Assembly (NCBI GenBank): GCA_012932865.1
Contig: SAXG01000156.1
Coordinates: 1 to 34,846, forward strand
Reading direction: 5' to 3'
Length of the DNA stretch: 34,846 nt
DNA from: Amylostereum areolatum
Lineage: Eukaryota > Basidiomycota > Agaricomycetes > Russulales > Stereaceae
Shown here: positions 19,101 through 27,362 of the stretch, piece by piece
How positions within the stretch are numbered: the stretch's first letter is position 1
How the letters are laid out: every line of letters starts with the position of its first letter
Position numbers and translations under genes: made by a program
Notes under the pieces: generated by a model
What the model saw: the letters and a program-made list of their open reading frames with translations, nothing else
Database searches by the model: none
What the model was told of the DNA's origin: nothing

Positions 19101-19110
19101 GGGTTTTTGA
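19101..19110 (+). promoter_or_regulatory. Y2 gag/pol -1 frameshift site
   Basis: GGGTTTTTGA. In gag frame this is G GGT TTT TGA, a perfect X XXY YYZ heptamer (GGGTTTT) directly followed by the gag stop. Slipping back one base enters the pol frame (TTG AGG GGG). The identical ten bases sit at the gag/pol junction of Z. Confidence 0.7.
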
Positions 19111-22100
19111 GGGGGCTGACGATGTACACGGCATCTGAAGCCCAAGTTTCTGTTTCTCGCCCGTCTGGTTTTGTTGCGCCTCGGTGGCCTGGTTCTCGTT
19201 TACATACGCGCATTGTTGATTCGGACTGTACTACTACGGGGGATATCCCCATTATGACTTCTCTTACGGACTCTATCGGTACGGGCACGCGTCCCGTTGT
19301 TATTTTAGATACTCAGGCTTCGATTTGTGAGCCTTCGGCTTTGGATATGGCTTCGGTTTCGGGTTCAGTTTTGGATATGGCTTTGGATACGGACTCGGTT
19401 TTGGATATGGACCCTGTGAAGTCAGGGACAACGCCGTGCGATGGAAGGGGCACGGTGCCCAAATCATGTTATATGGCACCTGGAACGGCTCAATGGACGC
19501 TTTGTCGCTTAAGGGAAGACAAACCCGAAAGTGCGATTGCAATCCTTCGCATCTGGACACACCACCGACACCGTGACGAGGCTACTTATGAAGCCATCAA
19601 GGAGATAACTGGCATGGGAGACGAGTTAGCATGTCAAGCCCTACTAGAGCTCGCCACTCCTATGCAGTTCATACGCTCCTCTAGCGCCAAGGAACAAACG
19701 GTCATTCCCACACAACTGGTGGTAGATTCCAAGCGCATTGTCAAAGCTCTCGCACTCCTGGACAGTGGTTGCACTGGCTCGTGTATCAACACAAAGTTTG
19801 TGCAGGAAAATCACATCCCCACGCGACGGACTGCTCGCCCAATCCCAGTACGAAATGCAGACGGCACTCTCAACGCAGGAGGTCCCATCACGGAATATGT
19901 CACACTTTGTCTAAATATTCAAGACCATGAAGAAAACATTGACCTGGCGGTCTCCAATCTAGGAGATACGGACCTTTTCATTGGACATGAGTGGCTAAAG
20001 AAGCACAACCCTCACATCAACTGGAAATCCGGGTCAATTGAATTTGACCGATGCCCTATCAGCTGCTCTCGTCCCCCTCCCCTCCTCAATATTGATGATG
20101 ATGAAGAAGAGGAGGAAGAGCCAGTCCACATGGAAAAGGACGAGCAGCTGTTTGCTTTCGACTGGGATGGTTACAAAGCGACATACCACATCTGGACCCA
20201 TGCATCGGACATTGCAATTGAAGAGCATGCTAAGAAAAAGGAACAGACCTTCTCTGAGCGAGTCCCAACGGCGTACCACAAATTCAAGGACATCTTTGAC
20301 AAAGATGACTTCGACAAGCTCCCTGAGTGACGCCCATGGGACCACGCCATTGAGCTCACTCCTAACTTCAAACCGGTCGATTGCAAAGTTTACCCCCTCA
20401 CATTGGACAAGCAGAAGCAACTGGACGCCTTTTTGGAAGAGAACCTGAGATCTGGCCGGATCCAACCATCCAAATCACCCATGGCCTCCCCATTCTTCTT
20501 CATCAAGAAAAAAGACGGCTCGCTATGTCCTGTGCAGGACTATCGAAAGCTCAATGAGATGACGATAAAGAACCGTTACCCGCTCCCGCTCATCCAAGAG
20601 TTAGTTGACAAGCTTAAGGGAGCACGGCACTTTACCAAGCTCGATGTCCGATGGGGGTACAACAATGTTCGGATTAAAGAAGGGGACGAGTGGAAAGCCA
20701 CATTCCGCACGAACAAAGGTCTCTACGAGCCTACGGTCATGTTCTTTGGACTCACCAACTCCCCATCTACGTTCCAAGCCATGATGAACGACCTGTTCAA
20801 AGACTTGATCCACCAAGGAGTCGTGGTCGTCTATTTGGACGACATCCTCATCTTCACGCATACGCTAGAAGAACATTGTCGGATAGTCAAAGAGGTCCTC
20901 CAGATCCTGCGAGAGAACAAACTCTACCTGAAGCCAGAAAAGTGCGAGTTTGAGAAGGCAGAAATCGAATACCTGGGCATGATTGTTGGCGGAGGAAGGG
21001 TTCACATGGATCCAGCAAAGGTCGCGGCAATCACCAATTGGCCAGCCCCCAAAACGAAGAAACAACTTCAATCGTTTTTGGGCTTTTGCAACTTCTACCG
21101 TCGCTTTATCAAGGACTTCAGCGGCATTGCTCACCCAATGACTAAACTCACTGGGAAGACGGAATGGGTCTGGGACACCCCACAGCAGGAGGCTTTTGAG
21201 GAACTCAAGCGACGTATAACATCACAGCCAGTTCTAGCAATCCCTACAGACGATGGGCAGTTCCGTGTCGAGGCGGACTCCTCTGACTATGCCACGGGCG
21301 CGGTACTTTCGCAACAACAGGACAATGGCAAATGGCATCCGGTTGCCTTCCTCTCAAAGTCCCTCAGTGAAGCTGAGAGGAACTACGAGATCTATGACAA
21401 AGAATTACTGGCTATCATGACGGCGCTAGAGGAATGGAGACAATACCTCATGGGGGCACGACAGGAGTTTGAAATCTGGTCGGATCATCGCAATCTCACG
21501 TACTTCCGCAAGGCGCAGAAGCTAAATCGGAGACAAGCACAATGGTTAACGGAGCTACAAGAGTATCATTGTACGCTACTCCACAAGCCTGGCAAAACAA
21601 TGGGTAAACCTGATGCTATTTCCCGACTAGCGGGCCTTGAGAAGGGGGAGAAAGACAATGAAGACATCGTCCTCCTGAAACCAGAACTCTTTCGCGCCCT
21701 CAATCATGCAGGAATTGTAACCAATGGACCTGACAATGCCTTCATTGAGCGGATTCAGGAGGCTACCGTACTCCGAGACCATGCAGTAGAACGCGCCTTA
21801 GCACTCAAAGTAAAGGGATGGCTGGAACATGCAGATGGAACGGTCACCTGGCAACACAGACTCTATGTCCCAAGAGACAAAGGACTCCGTGCAGACATCA
21901 TCCAGGCTCATCATGACGGCCTGCTTGTCGGTCATCCAGGACGATACAAGACCCATGAGCTCATCATGCGCAACTACTGGTGGCCTGCCATTCGAGATGA
22001 CGTCCGGAAATATGTCGAAGGATGTGAGACCTGCCAACGTACCAAGATTAGACACGATCGTATTGCCGCTCCACTCCACCCACATGACCCACCACAAGCA

Positions 22101-23053
22101 CCTTGGGAGCATGTATCCATCGACTTTGTCATGCTGCTCCCGGTCTCGGATGGAAAAGACGCCATCTGCAATGTGAACTGCATGGGTACCAAGCAGGTTG
22201 TATTCTGGGCCACGACCAAAGACCTAACGGAAGACGAGCTTGCCTTCAAGTACCTACGAGAAGTAGTCCCCCATCATGGAATTCCTAGAAAGATTGTCAG
22301 TGACCGTGGCAGCGTCTTTGTCTCCAAGTTCACCACGGCATTGTTCCAACTGCTAGGCATTGAAGGGAATCCATCTACGGCGTACCACCCTCAGACGGAC
22401 GGACAGACCGAATGCTCCAACATGACCATGGAAAACTACCTTCGCATCTTCGTCAATCAACGACAAGACAATTGGACACGTTACCTCCCACTTGCCATGA
22501 CTGCGCTCAACAACATGGTCCATAGTTCGATTGGGATGTCTCCCAACTTTGCCAACTATGGTCGGGAACTCTACCTGGGGACAAACCCTCGACGCGAGAC
22601 AGACAACCCATCGGCGAACGAGTTTGCACAACGCATGCGAGACATCTATGAGGAAGCCCGCTCTGCGCTAAAGGCCGCACAGGACGATCAAAAGCGCTTT
22701 TACGATCGCAAGAAGGACAAACCAATAGATTACAAAATTGGCGACTTCGTCTGGCTGGAAGCCAAGACCAGAGATGGCCAAACCGTAATCAAAACGGCAC
22801 GTCCTATGCAAAAGCTAGATGACAAGCGCTTTGGTCCTTTCGAAATTCTGGAAAAAGTCGGAGCATCGGCTTACAAGCTTCGCCTCCCTGCATCCTGGTC
22901 ACAAAAACATCCGGTCTTCAACGAGTCCCTCCTATCTCCACACAACGGTCCCGCCTTTGACAATCAGAAAGCACCTGCACCTCCACCCCCAGAGTTAGTC
23001 CAAGGAGAGGAAGTCTATGAGGTCGAAAAGATTATAGACTCCAAGAAGGTTGG
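19107..23053 (+). pseudogene. Y2 pol (protease to chromodomain start), nonsense at 20328 and cut by Z3
   Basis: In -1 frame to gag. It has a variable linker with a repeated VLDM/SVLDMD stretch (about 19330-19420), the aspartic protease (LALLDSGCTGS), then RT. A TGA at 20328-20330 interrupts [14 protein letters not shown]1 has CGA there. RT continues ([39 protein letters not shown]), RNase H (VEADSSDYATGAVLSQ, YDKELLAIM), integrase zinc domain (HHDGLLVGHPG, GCETCQRTK) and core (IDFVMLLP, SDRGSVFVSK, QTDGQTECSN). The chromodomain starts (EVYEVEKIIDSKKVG) and is cut at 23053 by a Z3 LTR. Apart from that stop and insertion it is well preserved, hence fairly young. Confidence 0.88.
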
Positions 23054-23589
23054 TGTTAAGGACGGTCCTTATCACGTGACAAGCGGCTCAGGCTACAGTA
23101 CTCTTACGTGTGAGAGGTGGGATCAGGTGATCCAGACGTCTCGGTTGCGCGAAGGTTAGAGTCGAAAAGCGAAGCAGTAAGTATTCACGGAATACTTAGG
23201 CGAGCTTTCGACTTTAGTTTGGATTCTCTTTAGTAGACTTAAGAGGAGGTTCTTTAGTTAGAACAGTCCTGTATTTACAAAGAGAACGAGCTGAGGAATG
23301 GCTCGTTCGATGATCCTCCTTTTATAAGAAAGGAGGTCGAGTAAACATATGTACATTGAGCGACGGTCGCATCAAGTATCTACGGGGATGAGACTGTGGC
23401 ACCGTCGCGGCTGTGTCGTTGAGACGGTGACGATCTGTGGCACTGTCGTCGGGACGGTGACGATCTGTGGCACTGTCGTCGTCGCGTCGTTGAGACGGTT
23501 ACGAACTGGGGTACAGTCGTAATCCGTCGTTTAGCGACGTCCTTCCTAATAAGGCAATGGAAATGAAGTACCTTGGACAAGTTGTAACA
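23054..23589 (-). repeat. Z3 3' LTR
   Basis: A 536-bp LTR with the same ends as the others but the most divergent of the full copies. Its stem at 23179-23197 has a paired change relative to the other copies. It is inserted in the Y2 chromodomain; left flank gttgg (23049-23053); the right partner is beyond the window. Confidence 0.9.
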
Positions 23590-23702
23590 CTATCCCCCTC
23601 TCTAGAATCTACGTCTCGTAGATTCCTGAATCGAAGCGGTTCTAGAGGGATTTCTTGGACATGCTGTCGATCGCTCGTTCTTCGCCATTGGAGAAGGAAT
23701 AT
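23590..23702 (-). mobile_element. Z3 internal 3' end, left of the Z2 insertion
   Basis: Starts with the polypurine tract (- strand AGAGAGGGGGATAG) and continues with the ORF5 tail in frame (SDRQHVQEIPLEPLRFRNL). It ends with AATAT (23698-23702), the left target duplication of Z2. The interrupted ORF5 resumes at 33923. Confidence 0.9.
23698..23702. other. Left target-site duplication of Z2
   Basis: AATAT, repeated exactly at 33918-33922 at the other end. Five bases is the usual Ty3/Gypsy integrase footprint. Confidence 0.9.
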
Positions 23703-24242
23703 TGTTAAGGACGGTCCTTATCACGTGACAAGCGGCTCAGGCTACAGTACTTGTGAGGATGAGAGGTGGGATCAGGTGATCCGGACGTCTCGGCTATACG
23801 AAGTTAGAGGTCGATAAGCGAAGCAGTAAGTCTTCACGGAAGACTTAGGCGAGCTTTCGACTTAGTTACTTTGAGCTCTCTTTAGTATACTTAAGAGGAG
23901 GTTCTTTAGTTAGAACAGTCCTGTATTTACAAAGAGAACGAGCTGGGGAATAGCTCGTTCGTTGAGCCTCCTTTTATAAGAAAGGAGGTCGAGTAAATAT
24001 ATGTACATTGAGCGACGGTCGCATCAAGTATCTACGGGGATGAGACTGTGGCATCGTCGCGGCTGTGCCGTTGAGACGGTGACGATCTGTGGCACTGTCG
24101 TCGGGACGGTGACGATCTGTGGCACTGTCGTCGTCGCGCCGTTGAGACGGTTACGAACTGGGGCACAGTCGTAATCCGTCGTTTAGCGACGTCCTTCCTA
24201 ATAAGGCAATGGAAAATGAAGTACCTTGGACAAGTTGTAACA
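23703..24242 (-). repeat. Z2 3' LTR
   Basis: 540 bp. Reading it beside 33378-33917 I find no difference. Ends TG...CA. The stem AAGTCTTC-acg-GAAGACTT is at 23828-23846. Followed on the element side by the polypurine tract at 24243-24256. Confidence 0.95.
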
Positions 24243-24256
24243 CTATCCCCCTCTCT
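24243..24256 (-). other. Z2 polypurine tract
   Basis: AGAGAGGGGGATAG on the - strand, abutting the 3' LTR. Confidence 0.85.
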
Positions 24257-24319
24257 AGAATCTACGTCTCGTAGATTCCTGAATCGAAGCGGTTCTAGAG
24301 GGATTTCTTGAACACGCTG

Positions 24320-24472
24320 TCAATCACTCGCTCTTCGCCATTGGAGGAGGAATATTGTTGATGCGAGGAATATGAGGATCGTAAGTCCTACGATGATGCT
24401 GATGACGGCGAGGAGCCAGCGTGGAGTAGGCGTATTGAAAATCGCGAGATCGGGCGACTGAGTGGGCTGCAT
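24320..24472 (-). CDS. Z2 ORF5: small single-pass membrane protein, tail truncated
   Basis: The ATG chosen is that of MQPTQSPDLAIF, aligned with the second Met of Z1 ORF5. A single long hydrophobic helix (LLAVISIIVG, LTILIFLASTIFLL) follows TPTPRW and ends in QWRRASD. A TGA then stops the frame where Z1 and Z3 have CGA (SDRQH), so the tail that reads toward the LTR is missing in this copy. A GGATAAAAGG box lies about 40 nt upstream. Function unknown. Confidence 0.5.
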   Translation of the reverse strand: MQPTQSPDLAIFNTPTPRWLLAVISIIVGLTILIFLASTIFLLQWRRASD

Positions 24473-24508
24473 CACGCTTCTGAGTCCTCCTGTTTTGATG
24501 TTCACTCC

Positions 24509-24516
24509 TTTTATCC
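24509..24516 (-). promoter_or_regulatory. TATA-like box before Z2 ORF5
   Basis: GGATAAAA on the - strand, about 40 nt before the ORF5 ATG. Confidence 0.45.
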
Positions 24517-24546
24517 TTATCCGGAATCGAGCGATAGAATTCCATT

Positions 24547-24930
24547 CTACCGCTTCAGTAACGCCTCCACTACTTTTACGTCCTCCCCGTCCATCGTGGG
24601 AGACCCTAGCCTATGCCCTATCCTCGCCGTTGTCGCGTGGTCCGGGCTTCTGAACCGGGGGCCGTGCTTCCGGAATACCCCTCTAATGCCACATTTCCCC
24701 TTCGACTCCCGCATGGCTTCTTCGTCTAGACTTCTCGGCCTCTTCATGGCGCGAGCGACGTCCGGACGGTTTAGGAGTTCCGTGACTCTCTTGAGATGAC
24801 GAAGGAGTTCTTCGTCTTGTGGGTCGGGCGTGGGAGTGCGCGAGAGGACGGGCGAGGGAGGAGGAGTGGTAGGGGGAGTGTGGTCGGTGGTGGAGAGGTT
24901 GCGCGACGAGGGGGTGAGGGTGGAAGACAT
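24547..24930 (-). CDS. Z2 ORF4: 127-residue Ser/Pro-rich basic protein
   Basis: Same length and layout as Z1 ORF4: MSSTLTPSSRNLSTTDHTPP, a charged helix (LLRHLKRVTELLNRPDVA), KRPRSLDEEAM, a basic Gly/Arg region (CGIRGVFRKHGPRFRSPDH), ending VVEALLKR. In Z2 the sequence upstream of this Met is out of frame, which fixes the start here. GGATAAAA lies 70-77 nt upstream. Intact ORF in two copies argues that it is expressed; role unknown. Confidence 0.58.
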   Translation of the reverse strand: MSSTLTPSSRNLSTTDHTPPTTPPPSPVLSRTPTPDPQDEELLRHLKRVTELLNRPDVARAMKRPRSLDEEAMRESKGKCGIRGVFRKHGPRFRSPDHATTARIGHRLGSPTMDGEDVKVVEALLKR

Positions 24931-24999
24931 TTGGTTGGGTGGTGCGAGTGGGTTTGTTTAGACGATGTCTGAGGGTGTTGTGGTCTTTGTAGCCTTCCC

Positions 25000-25007
25000 T
25001 TTTATCC
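25000..25007 (-). promoter_or_regulatory. TATA-like box before Z2 ORF4
   Basis: GGATAAAA on the - strand, in the same context as Z1 5304-5311. Confidence 0.4.
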
Positions 25008-25071
25008 TTACGATGCGGAGGGGCAATGATGTAATCATTGCCAGCAATCGTAAGTGATGATTCGTACATAA

Positions 25072-25470
25072 TCAAAACTGAGTCGTAAGCAGGCGACGCG
25101 TCCAGCGCGTCGCGGAGAGAATATCAAGCGTCTCGCCTTCCTCATAGCGATAGAAACCGGTATAGTAGAGAAGTCCGAGGAAAATATGCGTGCGGATGAG
25201 GGCGCAGTCCATAGTCAGTCCGAGAAGTATCATGACGATAGATGCGAGAGCGTAATGATGGGGGGAGAGAGAAAGTCCGAGTGCATGATGATGGGTAAAG
25301 TCTGTCCGCGCGCTTACCAGGGCTCTGGCCAGTGATCCTTCGACTCCTCCGCTTCCTGCAAGTCCCAATCTTCTTCCTTCCAGAAGAGATCGTCGACGCG
25401 CCAGGAGTGATTGAAGCGCGAGGGGGGTTCTCGCTGAGTGCGGAGCATTGCGTCTTCCCAGTACAGCCAC
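25072..25470 (-). CDS. Z2 hydrophobic ORF overlapping the ORF3 tail
   Basis: 132 codons, same length and stop as Z1. The C-terminal half has hydrophobic stretches (YALASIVMILLGLTM, IFLGLLYYTGFY) and ends RWTRRLLTTQF. The first part lies over the ORF3 tail in another frame and may not be translated. A start near MDCALIRTH is an alternative. Putative membrane protein; weak support as a separate gene. Confidence 0.35.
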   Translation of the reverse strand: MAVLGRRNAPHSARTPLALQSLLARRRSLLEGRRLGLAGSGGVEGSLARALVSARTDFTHHHALGLSLSPHHYALASIVMILLGLTMDCALIRTHIFLGLLYYTGFYRYEEGETLDILSATRWTRRLLTTQF

Positions 25471-27219
25471 TGCTCAGTGGCGTGTTGGGCGGCTTCGTGC
25501 GTCAGGCTCTCACGCCGCGTGAGGAATCCCAGAAGCTGCCTGTGGGCGCGGGCGGTAGCGTCGGTACGTCGGAGGTGGGGGTGGGACATCAGTGTTCCTG
25601 GACCGTAACTGATATCCGGACGGCTCGGGCGAGGGTGAGGAAGAGGAGTCTGTGGTCGGAGGGGATAGCAGGACCGAGATCGGGGGGAGTGAGGGGGAGC
25701 GTCCTTGCGACGGGGACAATCTCGGCGGAGATGGCCTCGCTTGCCGCATTTCCAGCAGCGTTTCCGCGGCTTCGAGGGAATTGCGTCCCACTCCTCTTGC
25801 GTCCACGTGGTCGGCTCGTTGTTCCACTGGTCCGAGGGATTCTCGGTCGTTTCTTCCGCTTCGTCCGCTGAACTGTCCGACTCGTCCGTTAGGTTGAGTT
25901 CCTGTCTCCGGCGAGCGCGGTCTTCCATCATCCGATCGACTATCTTTTTGAGTTCCTTGAAGTTCTTCCTCACTCGATGCATCGGGGAGTCTGAACTCTC
26001 TGATCCGCTTGAACGGTCTTCCGTCGGGGTCGACAGAATCATGTTTACGTCGCTGTGCGGTGACTCGGGGATCCTGGGTGACGGGATCTCGAGCGTGGTC
26101 GGGGTGCGGACGTAGGAATGAGGGATAGGGAGCGGGGTTTCCGTGCCACGGCATGGGAGTGTCGCTAGCAGATAGTGGGAATGGAGTTGGCGGTCTAGGC
26201 ACGGCGGGCAGCTGAGGAGGTGTCCTAGGTACCGGTCGCGGACTGCTGGCCGGTCGTCCGGTCGGTTGTCCGGGCTCTGGAAGGACCAGGGACTGTCCCG
26301 ATAGCTCTCTTGGCAGGGGCTGTCTGAACTGCTCTTCGGGTAATCCGTTTCTAGTGACGGGAGGCTGGACGGGGTTAATCTGGGTGATGCCGGGGATGGG
26401 TAGGGATCCTGGTGGCGTGGGGGCGGTGACGGGTCGTGGAGGGGCGTTAGGAAGGAACGGGGGTCTGGTGAGGACGGATGTGATGGGATTGGGTCGAACA
26501 GTATAGCCCGGGGAGATGTGATGTCCATGGAAGATGAGGTCGATGTCGGGGCCGTCGCGTGACGACATATGGGGAACTCCGGTAGTTTCCATTCGTCTGC
26601 GGAGGATTTCTCCTTCGTAGGCGGCGCGGAAGGTGTGTCTTTCCCAGTTGAGCCAGTTGACTCTGTGTCCGACTTCAGTAAGGAATCTCCGGAGCTCTGC
26701 GACGTTGAGTACAGCCGCTGCGCTAGCTTCCGGAATCGTCGAAGGAGTTTGACCTCTCGTTCCTCCATCTCGGTCGAGAGCGTCAGGTACCTCGAGTCTA
26801 ACTGGCGGAGTTCTTCGTCGAGCATCTTGTTGTGGTCTTCCAGGATGCCCTGGACGTCGGCCGACTCCCTCCTGAGGTCGTCGATCCGCTGTCTGGCCTG
26901 CTCGATCGCTACTCCGGCTATCATGTGGGCTATTTGATTCTCGAGTATCGGGGAGTCGGGTGTTGGGACCTTCGTCGCTCCGGACCACGGGGATTGCATT
27001 GGCACCTGTGAGGAATTCGGGTGCTTCAGTTAGGGTTCTTCTGTGTGCTTCTAATCGGCTTACCCCCTGTTCTTCCGTCTGGTCCTGACCTAGACGGAGG
27101 AGGTACTGACTTAATTGCGAAGATTGCTGCCGATCGAGCGATGAAGCAGTCTCCACAGAGAGTGCGTTCCTGTTGAGTGTGGTGTGCTTTGTTGCAGACG
27201 AGGCGGATGCGTTCGACAT
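25314..27219 (-). CDS. Z2 ORF3: spliced 615-residue protein with coiled coil and CCHC knuckle
   Basis: Exon 1 27219-27064 (52 codons, MSNASASSAT to EEQG), intron 27006-27063, exon 2 27005-25314 (563 codons plus stop). The protein has a helical N-terminus (LSQYLLRLGQ), a coiled coil of about 75 residues at the start of exon 2 (IEQARQRIDDLRRES, EMEEREVKLLRRFRKLAQ), a Pro/Ser-rich middle, a second helix (VRKNFKELKKIVDRMMEDRAR), a zinc knuckle CWKCGKRGHLRRDC, and an aromatic tail (EQWLYWEDAML, HSWRVDDLFWKE, HWPEPW). It is Gag-like in having a coiled coil and knuckle but has no capsid match I recognise. It lies after pol on the same strand. The first exon frame stays open if the intron is kept, giving a different 569-residue product (27219-25510). 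Confidence 0.62.
27006..27063 (-). other. Predicted intron in Z2 ORF3
   Basis: Donor GTAAGC, branch-like CCCTAACTGA, acceptor CCTCACAG on the - strand, 58 nt. Length not divisible by three, so splicing changes the reading frame. Same signals in Z1. Confidence 0.65.
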
Positions 27220-27309
27220 TGTTGGGTGAGACGGTCTGATTGGTAGAGGAGATGTTGGTTGCGTTCGGGGTGGTGGACATTGGTGATCTGTCTTGTTGAA
27301 CCTGTAGGG

Positions 27310-27318
27310 TTTTTATCC
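27310..27318 (-). promoter_or_regulatory. TATA-like box before Z2 ORF3
   Basis: GGATAAAAA on the - strand inside GGGGGGATAAAAACCC, between the pol stop and ORF3. Confidence 0.45.
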
Positions 27319-27362
27319 CCCCCTTGTTGGCAGTGCATTCGCCTGAATGTCGTTGAGTCTCA

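Larger units (their letters stand above)
17147..19110 (+). pseudogene. Y2 gag (capsid and CCHC nucleocapsid), broken by stops and a C-run shift
   Basis: Start chosen at the ATG of MEDWCSQVQEF. The N-terminal part carries two tandem VIDLT motifs and then TAA at 17546-17548; the same frame continues into an acidic GSDSSSDSDTDVEDE stretch and MAAQWIRTDPQPPLP. Between about 18070 and 18170, C runs shift the frame into the capsid part (TPEGFSGKREDFNDW, FILTYMTGEAARTWKAEY, FARFEQLARKAGYS), the retrotransposon-gag fold. TGA TAG at 18688-18693 interrupts a spot normally continuous (LIDGL..ERED). The knuckle CFRCGQNGHQVRDC follows, and the frame ends KKEGF-stop at the shared slippery site. Dead as it stands: at least three lesions. 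Confidence 0.8.

Noticed and set aside
27026..27280. 84-codon ORF (Z2; also 7391-7645 in Z1) with a Cys/His cluster before ORF3
   Set aside because: Its ATG lies right at the predicted start site of the TATA box and the frame ends in the ORF3 intron. Kept only as a possible alternative first exon.
24243..27318. Calling the 3' module a true env gene
   Set aside because: No signal peptide, glycoprotein-like ectodomain or fusion segment is visible; only small hydrophobic helices support membrane association.
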